This document shows positions 24,793 through 33,569 of a stretch of 64,000 nucleotides of DNA, one piece after another. A model generated the notes under the pieces. That model saw nothing but the letters and a program-made list of their open reading frames with translations, had not been told where the DNA came from and made no database searches. The stretch spans positions 19,703 through 83,702 of the forward strand of contig JANDLU010000005.1 in NCBI GenBank assembly GCA_024330215.1, read 5' to 3'. Both the position numbers and the translations under genes were made by a program. Source of the stretch: Candidatus Gaiellasilicea maunaloa (lineage in GTDB: Bacteria; Actinomycetota; Thermoleophilia; Gaiellales; Gaiellaceae). The stretch's first letter is position 1. The number at the start of each line of letters is the position of its first letter.

Positions 24793-25798
24793 GCGTCTTC
24801 CAGCCGGCGCCGGCGCCCTCGCTCTCGACTAGCCGATCCTCCCCAGGGTGGGCGGCGCGGTGCTCGAGGAACCACGCGACCGAAGCGGGGATGCCGGCGT
24901 CGAGCGGAGTCTGCGGTTCCCAGCCGAACAGATCGCGCGCCTTGCTGATGTCGGCGACGTAGCGTGTCACCTCGCCGAGGCGGGCGGGCGCGGTCTCGAT
25001 CTGCGGCTCGAGGTCGAGCGCCGCCCCGATCAGCTCGGCGGCGCGGACGAGCGTGTTGCCTTCGCCGTACGCGAGATTGATCGTCTCGTTCGCGACCCGC
25101 CCCTCGGCCAGCGCCTCGATTCCGCGCGCGATCCCGTCCACGCAATCGTCGACGTAGGTGAAGTCGAGCACCTTCTCGGGACCGTAGATCACGATCGGCT
25201 CGGCGCGTGCGATCCGGTGGATGAAGAGCGGTAGCACTCGCGTCATCCGGTGCAGGTCGTTGTCGTAGCGGCCGTAGACGTTCGAGAAGCGGAACGCGAG
25301 GTAGTTGAGGCCGTAGCAGCGCGCGTAGGCGTAGATGAAGGCCTCGCTCGCGATCTTCGAGGCGGAGTACGGGCTCTCGGTGAACGCGAAGTCCGCGGTG
25401 GCCTCCGCGTAGCCCTCGAAGCGATGGACGTCGCCGTAGACCTCGCGCGTCGAGGAGAAGACGATCGGGATCGAGCCCTGGCGGCAGAACTCGAGCACGT
25501 TGAAGGTCATCATCAGGTTCTCGAGCGCCCGGTGGGGCTCTGCCACGAGCTGGTGCACCTTCGCGTGCGCCGCGAGGTGGACGACGAGATCGGTGTCCGG
25601 GTACTCGACCCCGCCGATCCCGCCCGGGAAGGCCGGATAGTGACCGGAGAGATCCTGGAGCAGGTAGCGGAACTCGTCGCCTTCCAGCCACATATTCTGG
25701 CGCTTGTCGATCCCGAAGACGTCGTGGCCGTCGCCCCTGAGCCGGAGCGCGAGATTCGTTCCGATCTGCCCCGACGAGCCGGTGACCAGCACCCTCAC
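24773..25798 (-). CDS. NAD-dependent sugar epimerase/dehydratase (extended SDR)
   Basis: Protein of 341 residues with the Rossmann motif TGSSGQIG at residues 7-14, the catalytic SST...YSASK set (Ser, Tyr, Lys) and SNVYG. It works on an NDP-sugar; GalE/RmlB-like enzymes are nearest but substrate is not assignable. GTG 25798 is chosen because the nucleotide-binding strand VRVLVTG begins there. That GTG is inside a dispersed intergenic element shared with the dapB start at 52052. The upstream fusion pyrophosphorylase could make its substrate. Confidence 0.85.
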   Translation of the reverse strand: MRVLVTGSSGQIGTNLALRLRGDGHDVFGIDKRQNMWLEGDEFRYLLQDLSGHYPAFPGGIGGVEYPDTDLVVHLAAHAKVHQLVAEPHRALENLMMTFNVLEFCRQGSIPIVFSSTREVYGDVHRFEGYAEATADFAFTESPYSASKIASEAFIYAYARCYGLNYLAFRFSNVYGRYDNDLHRMTRVLPLFIHRIARAEPIVIYGPEKVLDFTYVDDCVDGIARGIEALAEGRVANETINLAYGEGNTLVRAAELIGAALDLEPQIETAPARLGEVTRYVADISKARDLFGWEPQTPLDAGIPASVAWFLEHRAAHPGEDRLVESEGAGAGWKTLAVDRA

Positions 25799-25952
25799 GC
25801 TCCTGGCCGCCTTTCGCTCCCGCCCGGCAGAGCCGGGCTCCGCGAAAGGCTGACGCCGCTCGCGGCGCTCCAGCCGGCGGCCCGTACCTCCGTACTGTGC
25901 CACCGGCCTACGCACCACGAGCGACGCCCCAGGAACGTGAGCAAGCTCATGC
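25795..25952 (-). repeat. Intergenic element copy A (miaB stop to epimerase start)
   Basis: Segments 25795-25860 and 25933-25952 match 52049-52114 and 52115-52134. The 66-base part has six differences and the 20-base part is identical. Copy A has 72 extra bases (25861-25932) between the parts. On the minus strand it begins in the last codon and TGA of miaB and ends in the epimerase GTG. It includes a hairpin GCCCGGC-TCT-GCCGGGC. Confidence 0.9.
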
Positions 25953-27266
25953 TGCGACCGCCGTGCGCTGCGCGCCGCGAAGCGTCGTCGAGCTCGAAGC
26001 CTCGATCTCGACATCCACGAGCTCGCCCGGCTCGGCGGTCCCGGCGAAGTTGACGGTCGTGTTGCGACGTGTCCGCCCGCGGAGGACGCTCGCGTCAGTC
26101 CGGCTCGCTCCCTCGACGAGCACCTCCTCGATTCGGCCGATCCGCTCCGCGTTCCGCTCGGCGGCGATCCGCTGGACGACGTCGACGAGGCGCTCCAGGC
26201 GGTCGTGCTTGACCTCGTCTGCGACCTGCTCGGCCATCGTCGCGGCCTCGGTGCCCTGGCGCGGCGAGTAGATGAACGTATAGGCGCTGTCGAAGCGGAC
26301 TTCCTCGACGAGCGCGAGCGTCTGCATGAAATCGGCCTCGGTCTCACCCGGGAAGCCGACGATCACGTCGGTGCCGAGCGCGAGATCCGGGATCGCGTCG
26401 CGCAACCGGGCAACGAGACGCAGGTAGCGCTCGGCATCGTAGGTGCGCCGCATCGCCTTCAGAATCCGCGACGAGCCCGACTGGACGGGCAGGTGGACGT
26501 GCTCGCAGACAGCCGCGCAATCGGCCATCGCGGTGACCACAGGCTCGCGAAAGTCCTTGGGGTGCGGACTCGTGAAACGGATCCGCTCGATTCCTTCGAC
26601 TGCGTCGCAGGCGCGCAGCAGCTCACCGAACTCCGTGTCGAGGTTCGACCGCAGGTCGCGGCCCCAGGAGTTGACGTTCTGGCCGAGCAAGGTGATCTCG
26701 CGGACGCCGTCGGCGGCGAGCCGCGTCACCTCGGCGAGGATCTCACCCGGCCGGCGGCTCTGCTCGCGCCCGCGGACCGCGGGAACGATGCAGTAGGCGC
26801 ACTTCGAGTTGCATCCCATCGAGACCTGAACCCAGGCGCTGAAGCGACGCTCGCGATGCATCGGGAGGTCGCCGGCGAAGTGCTCGTGCGTGCCGAAGCG
26901 CCCTCGCGGAGCCTCTCCCCCGGCTCCGATCCACTCGCCGAGATGCGGGATCGAGCCCGGGCCGAAGGCGACATCGACGTACGGGTAGAGCTCGAAGAGC
27001 CGCTCCTGCTGGGCCTCGGCGTAGCAGCCGCCGACCGCGACGACGAGCTCGGGGTTCTGTCGCTTGCGAGCCCCGGCGTCCCCGAGGTAGGCGGCGAGCT
27101 TCGTGTCCGGCTTCTCCCGGATCGTGCAGGTGTTGAAGACGAGCACGTCGGCACCCTCCTGCGAGGGCGCCTCGCCGAGCCCGAGCGACTCGAGCATCCC
27201 CTTGATCCGCTCCGAATCGTGCGCGTTCATCTGGCAGCCGAACGTGGTCACGTGGTAGCGCCGCAT
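25947..27266 (-). CDS. miaB: tRNA-2-methylthio-N6-dimethylallyladenosine synthase
   Basis: Radical-SAM methylthiotransferase of 439 residues. The N-terminal UPF0004 domain has cysteines in TFGCQMN, FNTCTIRE and VGGCYA for the auxiliary cluster. The radical-SAM cluster motif is CNSKCAYC near residue 155. A C-terminal TRAM domain binds tRNA. It adds the methylthio group to i6A37 made by MiaA. A perfect dyad GTAACAG-A-CTGTTAC lies 46 bases upstream. Its stop codon lies in the dispersed intergenic element. Confidence 0.97.
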   Translation of the reverse strand: MRRYHVTTFGCQMNAHDSERIKGMLESLGLGEAPSQEGADVLVFNTCTIREKPDTKLAAYLGDAGARKRQNPELVVAVGGCYAEAQQERLFELYPYVDVAFGPGSIPHLGEWIGAGGEAPRGRFGTHEHFAGDLPMHRERRFSAWVQVSMGCNSKCAYCIVPAVRGREQSRRPGEILAEVTRLAADGVREITLLGQNVNSWGRDLRSNLDTEFGELLRACDAVEGIERIRFTSPHPKDFREPVVTAMADCAAVCEHVHLPVQSGSSRILKAMRRTYDAERYLRLVARLRDAIPDLALGTDVIVGFPGETEADFMQTLALVEEVRFDSAYTFIYSPRQGTEAATMAEQVADEVKHDRLERLVDVVQRIAAERNAERIGRIEEVLVEGASRTDASVLRGRTRRNTTVNFAGTAEPGELVDVEIEASSSTTLRGAQRTAVAA

Positions 27267-27311
27267 CGGCGGTCAGTCTAACCCCCGGCTCGTGATGGAA
27301 CTGTGAGCCTT

Positions 27312-27326
27312 GTAACAGACTGTTAC
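27312..27326. promoter_or_regulatory. Perfect inverted repeat upstream of miaB
   Basis: GTAACAG (27312-27318), A, CTGTTAC (27320-27326) is AT-rich for this genome and overlaps the stop of the HIT gene. Its form suits a dimeric repressor operator for miaB; a weak terminator for the HIT gene is the alternative. Confidence 0.35.
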
Positions 27327-27766
27327 TTGGTCGCGAGCGAGGGCGCAAGCTCGGCGGCGAAGGATGCGACCTCCGCTGGTCCGCCTCGTCGTGCTCCCTC
27401 CCATTCGTCCACCTCGTACCAGCGCACGTGGTCGGGCGTTCCCGGCCAGCGTGGCACGACGTGTACATGCAGGTGCGGCACGCCTGTTCCGATCCGCGAC
27501 GAGAAGACGTGGTCTGCCCCGGCGGCGCGGAGGGCGCGCGCAAGCGTCGCTGTCGCGACGCCGATCCCGGCGGCCTCCGCATCGGTGAGGTCCTCGAACC
27601 CTGGAGCATGGCGCCGGGTGACGAGCAGCATGTGACCGAGGTAGGGACGGGGATACTGCTCGCTTGGCGGTACGTGGAACGCGAGTACATGCTCCTCGTC
27701 GATCAGGCAGCCGCCGGGAAGCTCGACCTCCCCCGCTACCTCGCGGCAAACGAGGCAGTCGTTCAC
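27323..27766 (-). CDS. HIT-family nucleotide hydrolase
   Basis: Protein of 147 residues. It has the histidine triad HLHVHVVPR near residue 100, an N-terminal zinc-like C-x2-C pair (CLVC), and the GHMLLVTRRH strand. Members hydrolyse nucleoside phosphoramidates or dinucleoside polyphosphates. GTG 27766 overlaps the rny stop by four bases, so it is translated with RNase Y. Substrate unknown. Confidence 0.88.
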   Translation of the reverse strand: MNDCLVCREVAGEVELPGGCLIDEEHVLAFHVPPSEQYPRPYLGHMLLVTRRHAPGFEDLTDAEAAGIGVATATLARALRAAGADHVFSSRIGTGVPHLHVHVVPRWPGTPDHVRWYEVDEWEGARRGGPAEVASFAAELAPSLATK

Positions 27767-29262
27767 TTGGCAACCTCGATCGCGCGGCTCTCGCGGATCA
27801 CGATTACCTTGACCTGGCCCGGATACTCGAGCTGATCCTCGATCTCGCGGGCGATCTCGTGCGAGAGCAGGACTGCGGCGTCGTCGTCCACCTCGGTGGG
27901 CTCGACCATGACGCGGATCTCCCGGCCGGCCTGGAGCGCGTAGGCCTTCGCCACCCCGGGCTTCTGCGTCGCGAGCTCTTCGAGCGCGCCGAGGCGCTTG
28001 ATGTAGTGCTCGAGGCTCTCGCCGCGCGCCCCTGGGCGCGACGCGGAGATCGCGTCGGCGGCGATCAGGAGCACCGCCTCGACGGTCTGCGGCTGCACCT
28101 CGTGGTGGTGGGCCTCGATTGCGTGGACGACGCCCTGGCTCTCGCCGTAGCGCTTCGCCCACTGCGCCGAGATCAGTGCGTGCGAGCCCTCCACCTCGTG
28201 CGTCATCGCCTTGCCGAGGTCGTGCAGCAGCGCCGCTCGCTTCGCCGTCTTCACGCTCGCGCCGAGCTCGCTCGCCATGATCCCGGAGAGGTGGACGACC
28301 TCGAGCGTGTGCTTGAGCACGTTCTGGCCGTAGCTCGTCCGGTAGCGGAGCCGGCCGAGCACCTTGACGACCTCCTCGTGCAGGTCGCCGCAGTTCGCCT
28401 CGAAGACCGCTTGCTCCCCTGCGAGCCGGACGTGCTCCTCGAGCTCGGCCTTCGAGCCGTAGTACATCTCCTCGATCCGGGCTGGATGGATCCGGCCGTC
28501 CTCGATCAGCTTCTGGAGCGTCAACTTCGCGATCTCGCGCCGGATCCCGTCGAAGGAGGAGAGGACGACGGCTTGCGGCGTGTCGTCGATGATGAAGTCG
28601 ACGCCCGTGAGGTGCTCGAGCGCGCGGATGTTGCGTCCCTCGCGGCCGATGATCCGTCCCTTCATGTCGTCGGAGGGCAGCGCGACGACCGTGACCGTGG
28701 TCTCGGCGGTGTGGCTCGCTGCGACCCGCTGGAGCGCGTCTGCGACCAGGTTCCGGGCACGGCGCTTCGCCTCGACCCGCGCTTCCTCGTCGAGCTGACG
28801 GACTGTGCGGGCGAGCTCATGGCGAATCAGGTCCTCGGAGCGCTCGAGGAGGTGGTGCTTCGCGTCCGCGACGGTGAGGCCGGCTACCCGCTCGAGCTCC
28901 TTCACAGCCTCGGTCTTCGCCGCCTTGAGCTCGTCCTGAAGCTCCCGAACATGAGTCTCGCGATCGTTCAGCCCTTGCTCGCGGCGCAGAGTCTCCGTCT
29001 GTTTCTGGGTGAGCTCGCGCTCCTGGGTGTGGACACGCTCCTCGACCTTCGCGATCTCGAGTCGGCGCGCCTGGACCTCGTCCTCGATCTCCGAGCGCAG
29101 CCGGACCGCGTGCTCCCGAGCCTCGATCTGCGTCTCGCGGCGGATCGACTCGGCCTCCCGCTCGACCACGTGGACACGTGAGCCGCTGCGCAGCAGCAGG
29201 TATGCCGCCGCGAGCGCGACCCCGACTGCGAGTCCGACGAGCGCCGCAATGATCGTGAGCAT
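27763..29262 (-). CDS. rny: Ribonuclease Y
   Basis: Membrane-anchored endoribonuclease that starts mRNA decay. The protein has 499 residues: an N-terminal membrane helix (3-23), a long charged coiled coil (about 30-190), a KH domain with GRIIGREGRNIRALE, and an HD domain with LLHDLGKA and metal-binding His/Asp. ATG 29262 has GGGAGGT about nine bases upstream. RNase J, PNPase and NrnA are also encoded here, giving a nearly full RNA decay set. recX lies upstream. Confidence 0.97.
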   Translation of the reverse strand: MLTIIAALVGLAVGVALAAAYLLLRSGSRVHVVEREAESIRRETQIEAREHAVRLRSEIEDEVQARRLEIAKVEERVHTQERELTQKQTETLRREQGLNDRETHVRELQDELKAAKTEAVKELERVAGLTVADAKHHLLERSEDLIRHELARTVRQLDEEARVEAKRRARNLVADALQRVAASHTAETTVTVVALPSDDMKGRIIGREGRNIRALEHLTGVDFIIDDTPQAVVLSSFDGIRREIAKLTLQKLIEDGRIHPARIEEMYYGSKAELEEHVRLAGEQAVFEANCGDLHEEVVKVLGRLRYRTSYGQNVLKHTLEVVHLSGIMASELGASVKTAKRAALLHDLGKAMTHEVEGSHALISAQWAKRYGESQGVVHAIEAHHHEVQPQTVEAVLLIAADAISASRPGARGESLEHYIKRLGALEELATQKPGVAKAYALQAGREIRVMVEPTEVDDDAAVLLSHEIAREIEDQLEYPGQVKVIVIRESRAIEVAK

Positions 29263-29500
29263 GATCGCCCGACCTCCCGGGGAGGGGTTCGATTTCCGTG
29301 CACCTCCAGGGTGCGCGGCTGCTCACATCCGGCGTCGGCCCCGCACGACCTCGCTCCGGTTCTCGGCACGTCAGCTCAGGCGAACGCCGGTGTCTCCTTG
29401 GACTCGCCGGATGCCCTTGGATTCAGTGGATTCGTCGTCATTTCGATCGGGTTTCGGAAACGCGCGGTATGCAGGAAAAAAACGTCAGATGGAAGCCCAA
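29263..29500 (-). other. Gap between recX and rny
   Basis: No gene seen. On the minus strand a run of seven T (complement of 29476-29482) follows the recX stop. It is preceded by a weak GGAAG/CTTCC stem with a wide loop, which may be a terminator. The remainder, about 210 bases, would hold the rny promoter and leader. Confidence 0.4.
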
Positions 29501-29932
29501 CTATCCTATCCCTTCCGCGTCTTCCCACGCAAAGGCTCCCTCGATGACGTCCTCGGCGAACCCGCGCGCGGCCAGGAATCGAGCCGTCTTCGCGCTTCGG
29601 CCTCTGTTCGCCACGATCCGATCCGCGCGTTCCTGCTGCGGCTCGAGCTCGGCCAGTGCGGCGTCGATCGTGCTGCCGGCGACGCCGCGCCGCTCGAGAT
29701 CGTCCCGGATCAGCTCGTCGCCGCAGCTCCGCGCGGCCAGAGCGGCCGCACGCAGCGTCGCGAAGCGCTCGTCGTCGACGTAGCCGAGACGTGACAGCAG
29801 CTCGAGCGTCTCGCGCTGCTCGGTCTCGTCGACGCCGCGCCCTCGCAGCCGCGACTCCAGCTCCGCGGCGGAGCGGTCGCGAGCGCGAAGCGCCCGCAGA
29901 GCGGTCTCGACGGCCGTTCGCGGCTCGGTCAC
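29501..29932 (-). CDS. recX: Regulatory protein RecX
   Basis: RecA inhibitor of 143 residues made of tandem three-helix repeats. The motifs AELESRLRGRG, LSRLGYVDDERFA and FLAARGF are typical. GTG 29932 lies six bases after the recA stop, so the two form one operon, as in most actinobacteria. Confidence 0.93.
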   Translation of the reverse strand: MTEPRTAVETALRALRARDRSAAELESRLRGRGVDETEQRETLELLSRLGYVDDERFATLRAAALAARSCGDELIRDDLERRGVAGSTIDAALAELEPQQERADRIVANRGRSAKTARFLAARGFAEDVIEGAFAWEDAEGIG

Positions 29933-29938
29933 CGATGG

Positions 29939-31021
29939 TTACGCGGCGGAAACCTTCGCGTCCGACTCGATCTGCTCGTCGACCGCAGCGACCGCCTGCT
30001 CGGCAGCGAGGCTCGGAAGGAGGCGCGCCGAGACGATCTGCTCGGCCGGAGCCTCCGCCTGGATCCGGGCCAGGATCTGCTGCACGAGATCCGGATGCTC
30101 CTTCAGGAACGCCGCGGCGTTCTGCCGCCCTTGACCGAGGCGTTCGTCGCCGAAGCTGAAGTAGGAGCCTGCCTTCTGCACGATCTTGCGCTCGATTCCC
30201 ACCTCGAGGACCGTGCCCTCCCAGGAGATCCCGCTCCCGTAGATAATGTCGAACTCGGCCTGCTTGAAGGGCGGCGCGACCTTGTTCTTCACCACCTTGA
30301 CGCGGGCGCGGTTGCCGTAGGCCTCGGCTCCGTCCTTCAGCGTCTCGATTCGGCGGATGTCGAGCCGGACCGAGGAATAGAACTTGAGAGCGCGGCCACC
30401 CGGGGTGGTCTCGGGGCTGCCGAACATGACGCCGATCTTCTCCCGGAGCTGGTTCGTGAAGAGGCAGATCGTGTCGGTGCGGTTGAGCGTGCCGGCGAGC
30501 TTGCGCAGCGCCTGGCTCATCAATCGCGCCTGGAGGCCGACGTGCGTGTCGCCCATCTCGCCCTCGATCTCTGCCTTGGGCGTCAGGGCGGCGACGGAGT
30601 CGACCGCGACGACGTCGAGCGCACCGGAACGGACGAGCAGCTCGGTGATCTCGAGCGCCTGCTCGCCGGTGTCGGGTTGCGAGACGAGCAGCTCGTCGAC
30701 GTTGACTCCGATGTTCTTGGCGTAGGACGGATCCATCGAGTGCTCGGCGTCGATGAAGGCGCAGATCCCGCCTCGGCGCTGGGCCTCGGCGATCACGTGG
30801 TAGACGAGCGTCGTCTTCCCGGAGCTCTCGGGGCCGAAGATCTCGACGACGCGGCCGCGCGGCAGCCCTCCGATCCCGAGAGCGAGGTCGAGCGAGAGCG
30901 AGCCGGTCGAGACCGCCCCGATCGACACCTGGGCCGAGTCGCTCATCTTCATGACGGAGCCCTTTCCGAACTGACGCTCGATCTGCCCGAGGGCGACGTC
31001 GAGAGCTTCCTCGCGATTCAT
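29939..31021 (-). CDS. recA: Recombinase RecA
   Basis: Recombinase of 360 residues for strand exchange and SOS induction. The Walker A motif GPESSGKTT is near residue 65. [13 protein letters not shown] (Walker B) and MSQALRKL / [21 protein letters not shown] (L1/L2 regions) are present. The acidic C-terminus follows. No intein. AGGATGAAGG precedes the ATG. No actinobacterial SOS-box GAAC-N4-GTTC is seen in the 74-base upstream gap, so LexA control is not evident. Confidence 0.98.
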   Translation of the reverse strand: MNREEALDVALGQIERQFGKGSVMKMSDSAQVSIGAVSTGSLSLDLALGIGGLPRGRVVEIFGPESSGKTTLVYHVIAEAQRRGGICAFIDAEHSMDPSYAKNIGVNVDELLVSQPDTGEQALEITELLVRSGALDVVAVDSVAALTPKAEIEGEMGDTHVGLQARLMSQALRKLAGTLNRTDTICLFTNQLREKIGVMFGSPETTPGGRALKFYSSVRLDIRRIETLKDGAEAYGNRARVKVVKNKVAPPFKQAEFDIIYGSGISWEGTVLEVGIERKIVQKAGSYFSFGDERLGQGRQNAAAFLKEHPDLVQQILARIQAEAPAEQIVSARLLPSLAAEQAVAAVDEQIESDAKVSAA

Positions 31022-31095
31022 CCTTCATCCTCCCAAGCTTGTAGGTCGAGCAGACAGAGAAGCAAAGCACCAGCATCGGACGGCACGCTGGAACG

Positions 31096-32388
31096 CTAGC
31101 CGCCGAGCCACGCGGCTTTGTCACGACTCTGTGTCAAAACGCGCCGGACGAGGTGGAGCGCGGCGACGACGGAGCGCCGCCGGATCGAGTCGCGGTCGCC
31201 GGGGAAGCTGAGCGAGGAGCCTTTCTCGCCGCCGGGCGTCACGGCGTGGAAGTAGACGAGCCCGACCGGCTTCTCCTCGGTGCCGCCGCCCGGGCCGGCC
31301 ACGCCCGTCACCGCCACGGCAACGTCGACGCCGAGCCGTGCGCGGGCTCCGCGCGCCATCGCCTCGGCGACCTCCGCCGAGACGGCCCCGTGCTCGGCGA
31401 TCAGCGCCGCCGGAACGCCGAGCTCGCGCTCCTTGAGCTCGTTCGAGTAGGCGACGATCCCTCCGAGCGTCGTCTCGCTGAACCCGGGCACTGCCGTCAG
31501 CCGCGCCACGATCAGTCCGCCGGTACACGACTCGGCGGTCCCGAGTGTCAGATCCTGCTCACGGCAGAGATCGAGTACGACTTGCTCGACGGTACGTCCG
31601 TCGTCCGAGTAGAGGAACCGCTCGAGTCTCGATCCGAGCGCCGCGGTCAGCTCCTCGGCACGCTTCTCGGCATCTGGCTCGGACAGGACCTCGACAACGA
31701 CCTCGAAATCGCGCGCGCAGATCGTCGTCTCGACTCCGTCGCCGTCTCCCCCAGCCTGGGCGAACGCCTGCGCGACCATCGACTCGCCAGCGCCGAAGAG
31801 CCGCAGGGTCCGGCGCAGCGGCGGCCTGCCGCCGTCGAGGACATGCCGGACGAGCGGCGTCGCAAGCGCGTTCGGCCACAGCCGCTGCAGCTCTGGAGGA
31901 GGTCCAGGTAGGACGACGACCGGCGTTCCGCCGACTCCAATGACGAGGCCGGGAGCCGTCCCCGCCAGGCCGAGAGAGAGTGCGCCGGCCGGCACGGTGG
32001 CCTGCTTTCGCACACCGCCCGCGAAGTCCGTGTAGTCGCGCCTCATCCGCTCGGCCACGCGACGCGAGACCGTTTCGATCTCGGCCTCGAGCTCCGGTCT
32101 CAGCTCGAGCTCGAGCCCGGCGACGCGCGCCACGACTTCCACGGTGCGGTCGTCGTGCGTGGGTCCGAGCCCACCCGAGATCGCGACGAGCTCAGCGCCC
32201 GCAATCGCATCCCGGACGGCAGCCTCGAGCTCCGCCGGATCGTCGCCCACGATCTCGATCCGGGCCGGCTCGAGTCCGAGCGCGAGCAGCGAGCGAGCGA
32301 GGAAGGGGCCGTTCAGGTCGGTTCGCTCGCCGCGCACGAGCTCGCTGCCCGTCACCACCACGACCGCGCGCGGGCGGCGGCGGCTCAA
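31096..32388 (-). CDS. cinA: CinA: competence/damage-inducible protein, nicotinamide-nucleotide amidase
   Basis: Two-domain protein of 430 residues. The N-terminal MoCF/COG1058 domain has SGGLGPTHDDRT near residue 70 (ADP-ribose pyrophosphatase in some members). The C-terminal PncC domain, starting about 275, has TAESCTGG and deamidates NMN. It starts at TTG 32388. The order rodZ-cinA-recA-recX is a conserved one. A pgsA gene is often found between them, but here the pgsA-type gene is elsewhere (865-1416). Confidence 0.95.
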   Translation of the reverse strand: MSRRRPRAVVVVTGSELVRGERTDLNGPFLARSLLALGLEPARIEIVGDDPAELEAAVRDAIAGAELVAISGGLGPTHDDRTVEVVARVAGLELELRPELEAEIETVSRRVAERMRRDYTDFAGGVRKQATVPAGALSLGLAGTAPGLVIGVGGTPVVVLPGPPPELQRLWPNALATPLVRHVLDGGRPPLRRTLRLFGAGESMVAQAFAQAGGDGDGVETTICARDFEVVVEVLSEPDAEKRAEELTAALGSRLERFLYSDDGRTVEQVVLDLCREQDLTLGTAESCTGGLIVARLTAVPGFSETTLGGIVAYSNELKERELGVPAALIAEHGAVSAEVAEAMARGARARLGVDVAVAVTGVAGPGGGTEEKPVGLVYFHAVTPGGEKGSSLSFPGDRDSIRRRSVVAALHLVRRVLTQSRDKAAWLGG

Positions 32389-32442
32389 GTGCCTCTCACG
32401 GTGTGATCGCTCGTCGACGGAGTGCGATCGGCGAGCGCGAGG

Positions 32443-33171
32443 CTAGGAAGGGTCGGCGACGAAGACGCGCTTGGACGTGACGAAGACGCCCCGTGTCCTC
32501 GTGGCGGCAGGGAGCTTCACGCGGTTGCCGTTCAGCCTCACGATCACGTTCTGCGGCGAGCGCACCTGAAGCCAGAGGAGCTTCCCGACGAAGCGCTGCT
32601 TCTGGCCGCGCTCGACGGTGCCGCTGTACTCGGCAAGGCCGATCGCGCTGCCCCGGCGGGCGACGACGAACGAGTCCCCCTTCGTCGCGATCACCTCGAC
32701 CCGCGCTGTGCCGGTGGGAGCAGGGGCCGGCGCTCCACGCTGCGTCGTCTGAGCCGGTTGGAGACCGCGCACGTCCTGCGGCTCCGCCCCGCCGAAGCGC
32801 CAGGCGGCGATCACGAGCGCGGTCAGCACGCCGATCGAGACGAGCGCGAGCAAGACGACCTTCGACTCGCGCCGGTCGTGGCGTCGCCGCCGGTCTGCCG
32901 GGACGCGCCTCGTGCGCGGCGGCAGATCCTCGTCGCCGACGACGAACCGCGAGTTGTACTCGTCCACGTAGAGCTGTCCGTCGAGCCCGAGATAGTCGGC
33001 GTAGGAGCGCAGGAATCCCTTGACGTAGGTGTGCGACGGCAGCACCTCGAACCGGTCTTCCTCGAGGGCGCGCAGGTACTTGACGCGGATCTTCGTCCCG
33101 TGCTCTGCCTGGGGAAGCTCGAGCTGTTGGCGGAGTCGAGCCTCGCGGAGGCTGTTTCCGATCTCGAACAC
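32443..33171 (-). CDS. rodZ: RodZ-like HTH membrane protein
   Basis: Protein of 242 residues. An N-terminal XRE-type helix-turn-helix (residues 4-75, IGNSLREARL...YVKGFLRSYADYLGLD) is followed by a basic linker. One transmembrane helix lies at about 103-125. The extracytoplasmic end contains a DUF4115-like beta domain. RodZ links MreB to the cell-shape machinery; no mreB is in the window. GTG 33171 is chosen because the HTH begins right away. Confidence 0.85.
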   Translation of the reverse strand: MFEIGNSLREARLRQQLELPQAEHGTKIRVKYLRALEEDRFEVLPSHTYVKGFLRSYADYLGLDGQLYVDEYNSRFVVGDEDLPPRTRRVPADRRRRHDRRESKVVLLALVSIGVLTALVIAAWRFGGAEPQDVRGLQPAQTTQRGAPAPAPTGTARVEVIATKGDSFVVARRGSAIGLAEYSGTVERGQKQRFVGKLLWLQVRSPQNVIVRLNGNRVKLPAATRTRGVFVTSKRVFVADPS

Positions 33172-33203
33172 GGTGGGATGGTAGCCGCCGCCGGCGCCGC
33201 GTC

Positions 33204-33569
33204 CTAATCGACTGCGGACAGGATCAAGAAGACGCCGACCGCCATCGCGCCCGTGATGCCGAGTAGGAGGCCGGTGACGCCGAGGAACCGCCCGAAACGC
33301 GCGGCTCTCGACCCGCGCACCCCGGCAAGCGTGCGCTGGCCCCTCGCCCGCGCGCGGCGCGCGAGCAGGATCGCGACGATACCGAGCAGGATCGCAGCCG
33401 GGATCGCGGCCGCCGAGTCGATCAGCTCGTAGGCCTCGGACCAGCGCGTGGCCACGATTGCCGCCGGCAGCGCGGCCAGCGAGAGCAGGCCGACGAGGAC
33501 GGCGAGCCACGCGCTGCTCGAGCCCGGCGGGGCCCCAGCGTCGTTATTGCTTCTTGTAGGGCCGGCCAA
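33204..33569 (-). CDS. Three-helix membrane protein, unknown function
   Basis: Protein of 121 residues with hydrophobic helices near 20-42, 52-70 and 93-118, and an Arg-rich cytoplasmic loop between the second and third. It resembles the DUF4190 type in layout only. TTG 33569 overlaps the upstream permease gene by 26 bases; no other start keeps the first helix. It is the last gene of the transporter operon or the first of the rodZ unit. Confidence 0.6.
   Translation of the reverse strand: MAGPTRSNNDAGAPPGSSSAWLAVLVGLLSLAALPAAIVATRWSEAYELIDSAAAIPAAILLGIVAILLARRARARGQRTLAGVRGSRAARFGRFLGVTGLLLGITGAMAVGVFLILSAVD

Noticed and set aside
29275..29310. tRNA-like T-arm (GGTTCGATT)
   Set aside because: The T-stem does not pair fully and no acceptor, D or anticodon arm could be placed around it; it is the rny leader.
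31022..31095. SOS box before recA
   Set aside because: No GAAC-N4-GTTC or close variant is present in the gap on either strand.
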